The position numbers and the translations under genes are program-made. A stretch of DNA of 64,000 nucleotides. It comes from Pelomonas sp. BJYL3 (GTDB taxonomy: Bacteria; Pseudomonadota; Gammaproteobacteria; Burkholderiales; Burkholderiaceae_C). The notes beneath the pieces were generated by a model that did no database searches, was not told the DNA's origin, and worked only from the letters and a program-made list of their open reading frames with translations. Below are positions 52,627 through 61,884 of the stretch, piece by piece (positions within the stretch are counted from its first letter, which is position 1; each line of letters opens with the position of its first letter). Location: assembly GCF_027257975.1 (NCBI RefSeq), contig NZ_JANZKX010000001.1:62001-126000 (forward strand). Reading direction: 5' to 3'.

Positions 52627-55515
52627 ATGCCTGCCCGTCCTGACGCTTCCGCCCCCGATCGAGCCCCCCGCGCCCCTGCCGCCCGCAAGACCGGCAGCAA
52701 GACGGGCACCCGCACAGCCGGCAAGACCGCCCCGGCACGCAAGGCCGAGGAGGACAAGAACCAGCCGCTGATGGAGGACATCCGCCTGCTGGGCCGCATC
52801 CTGGGCGAAGTGATCCGCGAGCAGGAGGGCCGCGAGGCCTACGAGCTGGTCGAGCGCGTGCGCAAGCTCTCGGTGGCCTTTCGCCACAAGCAGGACACGC
52901 AGGCCGGCAAGACTTTCGACAAGCTGCTCAAGAGCCTGTCCGGCGAGCAGACCGTCAGCGTGATCCGCGCCTTCAGCTATTTCTCGCACCTGGCCAATAT
53001 CGCCGAGGACCGCCACCATGTGCGCCGCCGCGAGATCCATGAGCGCGCCGGCAGCCTGCAGGCCGGCTCGCTGGCCTACTGCATGGAGCGCCTGCACGAG
53101 GCCGGCGTGCGCCCGGCCGAGGTGGCCCGCACCCTGCAGCATGGCTTCATCTCGCCGGTGCTGACCGCCCACCCGACCGAGGTGCAGCGCAAGAGCATCC
53201 TTGACGCCGAGCGTGCCATCGCCGAGCTGGTCGAGCAGCGCGACCGCCTGCAGACCGAGCGCGAGAAGCGTGACAACGAGAACCTGATCCGCGCCCGCAT
53301 CACCCAGCTGTGGCAGACGCGCATGCTGCGCTACTCCAAGCTGACGGTGGCCGACGAGATCGAGAACGCCCTCTCCTACTACCACGCCACCTTCCTGCGC
53401 CAGATCCCCAAGCTCTACGGCGAACTCGAGGAGGCCCTGCCGGGCCATGAGCTCAACAGCTTCCTGCGCATGGGCCACTGGATCGGCGGGGACCGCGATG
53501 GCAACCCCAACGTCACCGCCACCACGCTGCGCCATGCGCTGCGGCGCCAGAGCGAGGTGGCCCTGCGCCACTACCTGACCGAGCTGCACGAGCTGGGCGC
53601 CGAGCTGTCCATCTCCGCCCGCCTGGCCCAGGTCAGCCCGGCGATGCAGGAGCTCGCCGAGCGCAGCCCCGACCGCAACGAGCACCGCATGGACGAGCCC
53701 TACCGGCGCGCCCTCACCGGCATGTACGCGCGCATGGCCGCCACCCTGCACGCGCTGACCGGCACCGAGGCCCTGCGGCACGCCGTCGCGCCGCAGGACC
53801 CCTACCTTTCGCCCGAAGAGCTGCTGGCCGACCTGCGCGTGATCGCTGACTCGCTCAAGACCCACCATGCCGAGGCCCTGATCGCCCCGCGCCTCAAGCC
53901 CCTGATCCGCGCCGTGCAGGTCTTTGGCTTCCACCTGGCCACGCTGGACCTGCGGCAGAGTTCGGACCAGCACGAGCTGGTGATCGCCGAGCTGCTGGCC
54001 ACCGCACGCGTCTGCCCCGACTACGCCGCGCTGGACGAGGCCGCGCGCCGCCAGCTGCTGCTGGGCCTGCTCAACGATGCCCGCCCGCTGCGCGTGGTCG
54101 GCGCCGAGTACAGCGAGCGCTGCCAGGGCGAGCTGGCCATCTTCGAGGCGGCGCGCGAGTCCCTGCAGCGCTTCGGCCGCGAGTCCATCCGTCACTACAT
54201 CATCAGCCACACCGAGACCGTCAGCGATCTGCTGGAAGTCCAGCTCCTGTTCAAGGAGGTGGGCCTGCTGCGCGGCCTGCTGGACGGCGAGGCCGTCAGC
54301 GACCTCATCGTCGTGCCCCTGTTCGAAACCATCGGCGACCTGCGCGAGGCGCCGCTGATCATGGGCGAGTTCTACGCCCTGCCCGGCGTGGCCGCCCTGG
54401 TGAAGCGCTCCGGCGCCGAGCAGGACGTGATGCTGGGCTACTCCGACTCCAACAAGGACGGTGGCGTCTTCACCAGCAACTGGGAGCTCTACCGCGCCGA
54501 GATCGCGCTGGTGGGCCTCTTCGACCAGCTCAAGGCCCGCCACGGCATCACCCTGCGCCTCTTCCACGGCCGCGGCGGCACGGTGGGCCGGGGCGGCGGC
54601 CCCAGCTATCAGGCCATCCTGGCTCAACCCCCGGGCACGGTGAACGGGCAGATCCGCCTGACCGAGCAGGGCGAGGTGATCGCCTCCAAGTACGCCAACC
54701 CCGACATCGGCCGGCGCAACCTCGAGACGCTCGTGGCCGCCACGCTGGAGGCCACGCTGCTGCATCCGACCAAGAGCGCGCCCAAGTCCTTCCTGGACGC
54801 GGCCCAGCAGCTCTCGGACGCCAGCTTCGCTGCCTACCGCGGCCTGGTCTACGAGACCAAAGGCTTCGCGGACTACTTCTTCTCGTCCACGCCCATCCGC
54901 GAGATCGCCGAGCTGAACATCGGCTCCCGCCCGGCCTCGCGCAAGGCCACCCGTGCCATCGAGGACCTGCGCGCCATCCCCTGGGGCTTCAGCTGGGGCC
55001 AGTCCCGCGTGGCCCTGCCCGGCTGGTGCGGCTTCGGTGCGGGCGTGGCGGCCTTCCTGGACGCCGACCCGGCCCTGCGCGAGCAACACCTGACCCTGCT
55101 GCGCCGCATGTACAAGCAGTGGCCCTTCTTCCGCACCCTGCTGTCCAACCTGGACATGGTGCTGGCCAAGACCGACCTGGGCCTGGCCCAGCGCTATGTG
55201 GACCTGGTCGAGGACAGGAAGCTGGGCAAGCGCATCTTCGCAGCCATCGAGGCCGAGTTCCGTCGCACCCAGCAGGCCGTCGCCCTGATCAGCGGCGAGA
55301 AGCACAACCTGGCCAGCAACCCGGCCCTGGCGCGCTCGATCGCGCACCGCTTCCCCTACATCGACCCGTTGCACCACCTGCAGGTCGAGCTGATGCGCCG
55401 CTATCGCGCCATTCCCGTGGAGAAGCGCGCCGAGGACCCGAGCATGGAGCGCGTGCAGCGCGGCATCCACCTGTCCATCAACGGGATCGCCGCCGGCCTG
55501 CGCAACACCGGCTGA
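52627..55515 (+). CDS. ppc: Phosphoenolpyruvate carboxylase
   Basis: 962 residues, slightly longer than typical owing to a basic Ala/Lys-rich N-terminal extension of about 45 residues. Active-site motifs [53 protein letters not shown] and the C-terminal LRNTG are intact. Makes oxaloacetate from PEP and bicarbonate. The start is the ATG preceded by a plausible leader; the extension begins [12 protein letters not shown] and could be shorter. Confidence 0.95.
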   Translation: MPARPDASAPDRAPRAPAARKTGSKTGTRTAGKTAPARKAEEDKNQPLMEDIRLLGRILGEVIREQEGREAYELVERVRKLSVAFRHKQDTQAGKTFDKLLKSLSGEQTVSVIRAFSYFSHLANIAEDRHHVRRREIHERAGSLQAGSLAYCMERLHEAGVRPAEVARTLQHGFISPVLTAHPTEVQRKSILDAERAIAELVEQRDRLQTEREKRDNENLIRARITQLWQTRMLRYSKLTVADEIENALSYYHATFLRQIPKLYGELEEALPGHELNSFLRMGHWIGGDRDGNPNVTATTLRHALRRQSEVALRHYLTELHELGAELSISARLAQVSPAMQELAERSPDRNEHRMDEPYRRALTGMYARMAATLHALTGTEALRHAVAPQDPYLSPEELLADLRVIADSLKTHHAEALIAPRLKPLIRAVQVFGFHLATLDLRQSSDQHELVIAELLATARVCPDYAALDEAARRQLLLGLLNDARPLRVVGAEYSERCQGELAIFEAARESLQRFGRESIRHYIISHTETVSDLLEVQLLFKEVGLLRGLLDGEAVSDLIVVPLFETIGDLREAPLIMGEFYALPGVAALVKRSGAEQDVMLGYSDSNKDGGVFTSNWELYRAEIALVGLFDQLKARHGITLRLFHGRGGTVGRGGGPSYQAILAQPPGTVNGQIRLTEQGEVIASKYANPDIGRRNLETLVAATLEATLLHPTKSAPKSFLDAAQQLSDASFAAYRGLVYETKGFADYFFSSTPIREIAELNIGSRPASRKATRAIEDLRAIPWGFSWGQSRVALPGWCGFGAGVAAFLDADPALREQHLTLLRRMYKQWPFFRTLLSNLDMVLAKTDLGLAQRYVDLVEDRKLGKRIFAAIEAEFRRTQQAVALISGEKHNLASNPALARSIAHRFPYIDPLHHLQVELMRRYRAIPVEKRAEDPSMERVQRGIHLSINGIAAGLRNTG

Positions 55516-55545
55516 AGACCGGGCCGCCAGGCGCGGCGGCGCGGC

Positions 55546-56403
55546 TCAGCGCCCGCCGCCCGCCGGGCCGCCCGCCAGCGCCTCGCGCACCGCGGCCACC
55601 TGGCGGCGCGAGACCGACAGCCATTCATCCACCGGCGCCACGCGCACGGCCCAGCCCTCGCCCGATTCGCCGCCCGATTCGGCGTCCGCTTCGCCGGCAG
55701 GCGGCTGGGCGAGGTGCCGGCCCAGCTCGCGCAGGGCCTTGCGCGCCACCAGGGCATTGCGGTGGATGCGCAGGAAGCGCTCGCCCAGGCGCTGCTCCAG
55801 CTCGGTCAGCGAGCCTTCCATGATGTAGCTCTGCGTCGCGGTGCGCACGGTCAGGTACTTGAGTTCGGCCTTGAAGAACAGCACCTCGACCAGGGGCACG
55901 CGGATCAGGCGCCCACGCTCGGTGATGGTCAGGAACTCGCCCTCGGGCAGGGCCTCGGTCTCGGCCTGCGAGCTCTGCCAGGTCGCGGCCGCCAGGCGCT
56001 CGTGGAGCCGGGCACGGGCCCGCTCCACCGCCGAGGCCAGGCGCTCGCGGCGCACCGGCTTGGTCAGGTAGTCCAGGGCCTCGATCTCGAAGGCCCGCAG
56101 CGCATGGCCGGCATGGGCCGTCACGAAGATCACGATGGGGCGCTGGGGCAAGGCCTCCAGGGACTGCGCCAGCTGCAGGCCGTCCTGCCCGGGCATCTGG
56201 ATGTCCAGGAAGACGAGGTCGCAGGCATGCTCCTTCAGCCAGACCAGGGCCTGGGCCGAGGACCCCGCCTCGCCCAGCACGCGCACGGGCAGTCCGGCCA
56301 GGCCCTCGAGCAGGCCGCGCAGGCGCAGGCGGGCCAGGGGCTCGTCGTCGACGATCAGCGTGCGCAGCGGGGTCTCACCGGTCTGGGTCATCGCGGCGCT
56401 CAT
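55546..56403 (-). CDS. LytTR-type response regulator (AlgR-like)
   Basis: 285 residues: receiver domain (LIVDDEPLARLRLRGLLEG, phospho-acceptor in LVFLDIQMPGQDGLQLA) and a C-terminal LytTR DNA-binding domain (VLFFKAELKYLTVRT, RFLRIHRNALVA). Touches the kinase gene (shared base at 56403). argH-algZ-algR-hemC order recalls Pseudomonas, where AlgR controls alginate and motility; here ppc lies between algR and hemC. Confidence 0.9.
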   Translation of the reverse strand: MSAAMTQTGETPLRTLIVDDEPLARLRLRGLLEGLAGLPVRVLGEAGSSAQALVWLKEHACDLVFLDIQMPGQDGLQLAQSLEALPQRPIVIFVTAHAGHALRAFEIEALDYLTKPVRRERLASAVERARARLHERLAAATWQSSQAETEALPEGEFLTITERGRLIRVPLVEVLFFKAELKYLTVRTATQSYIMEGSLTELEQRLGERFLRIHRNALVARKALRELGRHLAQPPAGEADAESGGESGEGWAVRVAPVDEWLSVSRRQVAAVREALAGGPAGGGR

Positions 56404-57485
56404 CAGGATTGAAGGGGCAGCAGGATCTTCACCACGTAGCGCCCGGGTGCGGCGTGGAGCTCGAACTGGGCGGCCACATCATGCATCAGCAGCAGGCGCT
56501 CGCGCACGTTGTCCAGGGCCAGGCCGTGCCCCGGCCGCGAAGGCCCCTGGCCCACCGTGTTGCTGACACGGACCTCCACCTGCCCGCCGCGGCGCCGGGT
56601 CAGCACTTCGATCTCGCCGCCTTCGTCATTGGGCTCGACGCCATGGCGCACGGCGTTCTCCACCAGGGGCTGCAGCATCAGCGGCGGCACCCTCACCGCA
56701 CCGGCCGTGGGGTCCAGGCGCCACTGCACGCGCAGGCGGTCGCCGAAGCGGATCTGCTCGATCTCCAGGTAGCGGCGCGCCAGCTCGATCTCCTCGTCCA
56801 GGCTGACCGCCGCGCCGTTCTCGCTGAGCGCCACACGGAAGAGCTCGCTGAGGTCTTCCAGCACCTTCTCGGCCCGCTGCGGGTCCAGCTGCACCAGCAC
56901 GATGGCGGAGTTGAGCGTGTTGAAGAGGAAGTGCGGGCGGATGCGCGACTGCAGCTCCACCAGCTGCGCCATCGCCGCCGCCGGGCGCTGCCAGCGCTGG
57001 CGGCTGCGCAGCCACAGCCACAGCGAGGACGCCACCGCCGCGCCGCTGAGCGCCACCGCCACGAAGCGGAACAGGGAGCCCACCTCGCCGGCGGCCGCGT
57101 TGAGCAGGCGCCAGGCGAGGCTGGCGCACAGGGCGCCCAGGGCGGCCAGGACCAGCCATTGCCCGGCGCTGCCCAGGCGCGCCAGCAGATGCTTGCCCGC
57201 GCACACCAGGACCAGCCAGGCCAGCACCGCCGTCATGGAGACGAAGCTGGCGCTGGCCAGCTGCCACAGCCATTGCTGCAGGTCCGAGGCCTGCAGCGCG
57301 ATGCCCAGGGACAGCAGGATCTGCACCCCCAGCACCGCGCGCAGGGCCAGCCCCATGTGGCAGACGTCGAAGAGCTGGGCCCGCAGCGCGGCGTCACCCG
57401 TGTGTTCCGGGCGGGCCGCCGCGGAGATCACGGGCGGCAGCAGGGTGGTGCTGGCATCAGTCTGGGACGAAGGCGGCTGCTTCAT
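56403..57485 (-). CDS. LytS/AlgZ-type sensor histidine kinase
   Basis: 360 residues: four or so hydrophobic segments in the first 170 residues, then a His_kinase domain with the phospho-acceptor in [17 protein letters not shown] and an ATPase domain with [12 protein letters not shown] (N-box) and [15 protein letters not shown] (G-box). No separate sensor domain. Cognate regulator is the adjoining LytTR gene. Confidence 0.9.
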   Translation of the reverse strand: MKQPPSSQTDASTTLLPPVISAAARPEHTGDAALRAQLFDVCHMGLALRAVLGVQILLSLGIALQASDLQQWLWQLASASFVSMTAVLAWLVLVCAGKHLLARLGSAGQWLVLAALGALCASLAWRLLNAAAGEVGSLFRFVAVALSGAAVASSLWLWLRSRQRWQRPAAAMAQLVELQSRIRPHFLFNTLNSAIVLVQLDPQRAEKVLEDLSELFRVALSENGAAVSLDEEIELARRYLEIEQIRFGDRLRVQWRLDPTAGAVRVPPLMLQPLVENAVRHGVEPNDEGGEIEVLTRRRGGQVEVRVSNTVGQGPSRPGHGLALDNVRERLLLMHDVAAQFELHAAPGRYVVKILLPLQS

Positions 57486-57612
57486 GAGCTTCGAAGGCTG
57501 GACGGCGCGCGCTCAGGTCCAGGCAAGGTGGCAGTCTTTAGAATCGGTGGCCATTCTCCCCCAGCCCTGGGCCTGCGCCACCCGGCAGCGGCCCGCCGCC
57601 TTGCAACAAACC

Positions 57613-59010
57613 ATGTCCGACAACCAACTCGCCAACAAGTCCCAAGCCTGGTCCGCGCTGTTTTCCGAACCGATGAGCGAGCTGGTCAAGCGCTACACCG
57701 CCAGCGTCTTCTTCGACAAGCGACTCTGGAAGGCGGACATCGAAGGCAGCCTCGCCCACGCCGAGATGCTGGCCGCGCAGGGCATCCTGGCGGCCGAGGA
57801 CCACGCCGCCATCCAGCGCGGCATGGCCCAGATCCGCGAGGAGATCGAGGCGGGGCGCTTCGAATGGAAGCTGGACCTGGAGGACGTGCACCTCAACATC
57901 GAGGCCCGTCTGACCGAGATCGTGGGCCTGGCCGGCAAGCGTCTGCACACCGGCCGCAGCCGCAATGACCAGGTCGCCACCGACGTGCGGCTGTGGCTGC
58001 GCGGCGAGATCGACGAGATCGCCCAGCTGCTGACCGCGCTGCAGCTCGCCCTGGTCGACGTGGCCGAGCAGAACGCCGAGACCATCCTCCCCGGCTTCAC
58101 GCACCTGCAGGTGGCCCAGCCCGTGGCCTTCGGTCACCACCTGCTGGCCTATGTGGAGATGTTCGCCCGCGACGCCGAGCGCATGGCCGACGTGCGCCGC
58201 CGCGTGAACCGCCTGCCCCTGGGCGCCGCCGCCCTGGCCGGCACCAGCTACCCGCTGGACCGCGAGCGCGTGGCCCGCACCCTGGGCATGGAGGCCGTGT
58301 GCCAGAACAGCCTGGATGCCGTCTCCGACCGCGACTTCGCCATCGAGTTCAGCGCCGCGGCCGCGCTGGTGATGGTGCATGTCTCGCGCCTGTCGGAGGA
58401 GCTGATCCTGTGGATGAGCCAGAGCTTTGGTTTCATCGACCTGGCCGACCGCTTCTGCACCGGCTCGTCCATCATGCCGCAGAAGAAGAACCCCGACGTG
58501 CCCGAGCTGGCCCGCGGCAAGAGCGGCCGCGTGGTGGGCCACCTGATGGGCCTGATCACGCTGATGAAGGGCCAGCCCCTGGCCTACAACAAGGACAACC
58601 AGGAAGACAAGGAGCCGCTGTTCGACACCGTCGACACGCTCAAGGACACCCTGCGCATCTTTGCCGAGATGGCCGCCGGCATCACCGTCAAGCCCGAGGC
58701 CATGGAGCGTGCCGCCATGCGCGGCTATGCCACCGCCACCGATCTGGCGGACTATCTCGTCAAGAAGGGCCTGCCCTTCCGCGACGCCCATGAGGTCGTG
58801 GCCCATGCGGTCAAGACCGCCATCGCCGAAGGCCGCGACCTCTCGGCCCTGAGCCTGGACGCGCTGAAGGCCTTCGATGCCCGCATCGAGGCCGACGTGT
58901 TCGACGTGCTCTCGCTGCGCGGCTCGCTCAATGCCCGCAACATCCTGGGCGGCACGGCACCGGACCAGGTGCGTGCCCAGGTGGCTCGCCACCGGGCACG
59001 CCTGGCCTGA
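57613..59010 (+). CDS. argH: Argininosuccinate lyase
   Basis: 465 residues from the ATG at 57613 ([13 protein letters not shown]); the frame is open 700 bases further upstream but that part is a shadow of the kinase gene. [13 protein letters not shown] and the fumarase-superfamily signature [12 protein letters not shown] are intact. Last step of arginine synthesis. Ends 9 bp from the convergent PEP-CTERM gene. Confidence 0.96.
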   Translation: MSDNQLANKSQAWSALFSEPMSELVKRYTASVFFDKRLWKADIEGSLAHAEMLAAQGILAAEDHAAIQRGMAQIREEIEAGRFEWKLDLEDVHLNIEARLTEIVGLAGKRLHTGRSRNDQVATDVRLWLRGEIDEIAQLLTALQLALVDVAEQNAETILPGFTHLQVAQPVAFGHHLLAYVEMFARDAERMADVRRRVNRLPLGAAALAGTSYPLDRERVARTLGMEAVCQNSLDAVSDRDFAIEFSAAAALVMVHVSRLSEELILWMSQSFGFIDLADRFCTGSSIMPQKKNPDVPELARGKSGRVVGHLMGLITLMKGQPLAYNKDNQEDKEPLFDTVDTLKDTLRIFAEMAAGITVKPEAMERAAMRGYATATDLADYLVKKGLPFRDAHEVVAHAVKTAIAEGRDLSALSLDALKAFDARIEADVFDVLSLRGSLNARNILGGTAPDQVRAQVARHRARLA

Positions 59011-59019
59011 AGCCGGCTT

Positions 59020-59736
59020 TCAGCGGCGGCGGCGGCGCAGGGGCAGCAGGCTCAGCGCCAGCCCCGCCAGCGCCAGGCTGCCCGGCTCCGGCACCTTGCT
59101 CACTGTGGGCGCGAAGGTGCTGAAGAGACCGGAGATGTGGGTGTGGTTCATGTCGGCCACATCCATGAGGCCCGAGAAGTCGTAGGCCGTGGCGTCGGTG
59201 TCCAGGAACATGAAGTAGGACGACAGGCCCGCACCCAGGCCCGTCATCCCGCCGGTGGGGCCCATGCGCTGGAAGTTGAAGTTGAAGTCGCTGGCCATGG
59301 TGCCGCTGAAGCGGTGGGCGTTGACGGGCGACACATCTCCCATGCCGTCATTGCGCCAGTTCACCCGGTACTCGCTGGTGAAGAGCTGGCCCAGGCGGAA
59401 GCTGCCGAGGTCGTCGGCCGAGCCCGCATCGCTGGTGACGCGCCAGTAGAAGTCCACGGTGCCGTCGATGGAGCGCACCACCCGCGACTGGATGCTGCCG
59501 GACACCGTCCCGTTGGTGCTGCTGAAGCTGAAGGCATCACTGCGGTCCTCGATGATGGTGCCGGCCAGCTGGGGCTCGGCGGCCGAGCTGGTGCCCGTCA
59601 GCAGGGCGACGGTGGCCCCTTCCAGCAGCACGTCGGCCCGTGCCAGAGAGGGCGCGGCCGCGGCCGCGACCAGGGCCAGGGCGCCGGCAAGGTGCTTGAA
59701 CAGGGGCTTATGAGCCTTGAGGGCTTGATCGGTCAT
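59020..59736 (-). CDS. PEP-CTERM sorting-domain exported protein
   Basis: 238 residues: N-terminal signal (LAGALALVAAAAAPSLARA), a beta-rich middle of unknown family with asparagine/aspartate-rich stretches, and a C-terminal VPEPGSLALAGLALSLLPL followed by RRRRR, the PEP-CTERM tag that exosortase/EpsH cuts. It shows that this genome has an exosortase system, relevant to the exosortase-type ligase and decarboxylase in the island. Function of the body is unknown. Confidence 0.85.
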   Translation of the reverse strand: MTDQALKAHKPLFKHLAGALALVAAAAAPSLARADVLLEGATVALLTGTSSAAEPQLAGTIIEDRSDAFSFSSTNGTVSGSIQSRVVRSIDGTVDFYWRVTSDAGSADDLGSFRLGQLFTSEYRVNWRNDGMGDVSPVNAHRFSGTMASDFNFNFQRMGPTGGMTGLGAGLSSYFMFLDTDATAYDFSGLMDVADMNHTHISGLFSTFAPTVSKVPEPGSLALAGLALSLLPLRRRRR

Positions 59737-59958
59737 GGAAACCTCCTGGGGTGATGAACGTGAGTGGGCTGAACCTTAGGACCGATCGGCCGGCGAGCGT
59801 CCCCCTAGCTTCTCAGGAGGCCCCGCAATCAGGGGGCGCGGGCGTCGCCGGCCGGCGACGGCCCGCGGGCGCAGCCGGACCTTGATCACGCGCAAGATTC
59901 CCGCCGGCGGCAGGCGCCCGGCCGGGCGTTGTCAGGCAGCTCAGGTATCGTTCGGCCC

Positions 59959-60468
59959 ATGAGCCTGATCACCTGGACCCCCGAGCTCGCGCTGCAGCAC
60001 ACCGAGCTGGACGACACCCACGAGGAATTCGTGGGCCTGCTGAATGACTTCGCCACGGCCCTGGCCGGCGGTGGCGACCCCATGCCCGCCTTCGAGACCC
60101 TGCTGGCCCACACCGAGGCGCATTTCGCGATGGAAGAGCGCTGGATGGCCGCCACCGGCTTCGCGCCCGAGAACTGCCACAGCAAGCAGCACGAGATGGT
60201 GCTGGACACCCTGCGCGAGGTGCGCCGCTACGCCCTGGAGCTGAAGGACCTGGAGCCCATGCGCATCATCGGCCCCGAACTCGCCCAGTGGTTCCCGGCG
60301 CATGCCGAGATGATGGACGCCGCCCTGGTCTTCCACATGCAGCAGGTCGGCTACGACAGCGCCACCGGCGTGCTGCTCAAGCCCGAGGCCAGCGAGGCCA
60401 CCGCCACGCTGGCCACCCAGGGCGAGAAGGCCATCACCTCCTGCGGCAGCAGCAGCTGCGGCCACTGA
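59959..60468 (+). CDS. Hemerythrin-like metal-binding protein
   Basis: 169 residues from the ATG at 59959. Iron-ligand pattern of bacteriohemerythrin: DDTHEEF, HTEAHFAMEERWM (His...Glu), HSKQHE and WFPAHAEMMDAAL. Likely a diiron O2-binding or sensing protein. A C-terminal tail of about 45 residues ends in CGSSSCGH, which could bind metal or form a disulfide. Upstream 222 bp carry no gene. Confidence 0.88.
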   Translation: MSLITWTPELALQHTELDDTHEEFVGLLNDFATALAGGGDPMPAFETLLAHTEAHFAMEERWMAATGFAPENCHSKQHEMVLDTLREVRRYALELKDLEPMRIIGPELAQWFPAHAEMMDAALVFHMQQVGYDSATGVLLKPEASEATATLATQGEKAITSCGSSSCGH

Positions 60469-60533
60469 GCGCCCGCCACGGCGCAGGGCGCTGCTGACAG
60501 CGCCTGTCAGGGCGGCAGCGCGACAATGCCACC

Positions 60534-61772
60534 ATGACTGAGCTCGAGCGCCCTTCCGATGCGGCTGCGCCCCCCCGGCGCTGGATCGCCCATCTGGACA
60601 TGGACGCCTTCTATGCCTCCGTGGAGCTGCTGCGCTACCCGGAACTCAAGGGCCAGCCGGTGGTGATCGGCGGCCGGCGCATGCATGCGCCGCGCACCCT
60701 GGAAGACGGCAGCCGGCAGTACGCGCGCCTGCGGGACTACACCGGCCGCGGCGTCGTCACCACCTCCACCTACGCCGCCCGCGCCCTGGGCGTGTATTCG
60801 GCCATGGGCCTGATGAAGGCCGGCCTGCTGGCGCCTGACGCCATCCTGCTGCCCACCGACTTCGACTCCTACCGCCACTACTCCCGCCTCTTCAAGGCCG
60901 CGGTGGCCGAGATCGCGCCTGTCATCGAGGACCGCGGCATCGATGAGATCTACATCGACCTCAGCGCCGTGCCCGGCGTCCATGAATCCGTGGGCCACGA
61001 CCCCCTGGGCGGCGTGCGCGCCGTGGCCCGCGAGATCAAGAACAGCGTCAGCCGGGCGACCGGCCTGAGCTGCTCCATCGGCATCACGCCCAACAAGCTG
61101 CTGTCCAAGATCGCCTCCGACCTGGACAAGCCCGACGGCCTGACCGTGCTGACCGAGGAGGACATCCCCACCCGCATCTGGCCCCTGCCCGTCCGCCGCA
61201 TCAACGGCATCGGGCCCAAGGCGGCGGCCAAGCTGGAGACCCTGGGCATCCAGACCATCGCCGAGCTCGCGGCGGCCGCGCCGGCGATGCTCATCGAACG
61301 CTTCGGCCGCAGCTACGGCGCCTGGCTGCACGAGGCGGCGCACGGGCGGGACGAGCGCCCGGTGGTGACGCACAGCGAGCCCGTCTCCATCAGCCGCGAG
61401 ACCACCTTCGAGCGCGATCTGCACGCCAGGCATGACCGCGAGCTGCTGGGCCGCATCTTCACCGAGCTCTGCGAGCAGCTCGCGGCCGACCTCCAGCGCA
61501 AGGGCTATCTGGGCCGCACTGTGGGCATCAAGCTGCGATTCGAGGGCTTCCGCACGGTCACCCGGGACCAGACCCTGGCCCTGCCCATCCAGGACGCCGC
61601 CGCCATCCGCCAGGCGGCCGGCCAGTGCCTCAAGCGGGTGGACCTGAGCCAGCGCCTGCGCCTGCTGGGTGTGCGCATGGCCTCACTGAGCCGGCCGGGA
61701 GATGCGCCGCCCCCGCCGGCCCGGATCGCGCGGCCCGCGCAGGCGCGGATCGAGAACCTGTCGCTGTTCTGA
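60534..61772 (+). CDS. dinB: DNA polymerase IV (Y-family)
   Basis: 412 residues: HLDMDAFYASVE and RGIDEIYIDLS contain the catalytic acidic residues, with HhH region INGIGPKAAAKL and a little-finger domain. An insertion of about 20 residues (MHAPRTLEDGSRQYARLRDY) sits between VVIGG and GVVTTSTYAAR in the fingers/palm, absent from the E. coli protein. The C-terminus ends IENLSLF, a beta-clamp-binding-like motif (QxxLxLF type). Translesion synthesis. Confidence 0.93.
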   Translation: MTELERPSDAAAPPRRWIAHLDMDAFYASVELLRYPELKGQPVVIGGRRMHAPRTLEDGSRQYARLRDYTGRGVVTTSTYAARALGVYSAMGLMKAGLLAPDAILLPTDFDSYRHYSRLFKAAVAEIAPVIEDRGIDEIYIDLSAVPGVHESVGHDPLGGVRAVAREIKNSVSRATGLSCSIGITPNKLLSKIASDLDKPDGLTVLTEEDIPTRIWPLPVRRINGIGPKAAAKLETLGIQTIAELAAAAPAMLIERFGRSYGAWLHEAAHGRDERPVVTHSEPVSISRETTFERDLHARHDRELLGRIFTELCEQLAADLQRKGYLGRTVGIKLRFEGFRTVTRDQTLALPIQDAAAIRQAAGQCLKRVDLSQRLRLLGVRMASLSRPGDAPPPPARIARPAQARIENLSLF

Positions 61773-61884
61773 GCGGCACGCAGCCCCCGGGCTTGTAGGC
61801 TGGTCGGCACTGCCGACCCTGGGTATCCTGGATGCCGAACCACTCGGAGCACGGCCTGCCAGGGGCCCGACACCAAGGAGCGGC

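Noticed and set aside
52495-55470. 991-codon open frame on the minus strand opposite ppc
   Set aside because: Composition is low-complexity shadow sequence (Gly/Leu/His/Gln-rich) with no family motif; the plus strand carries complete ppc with all active-site motifs.
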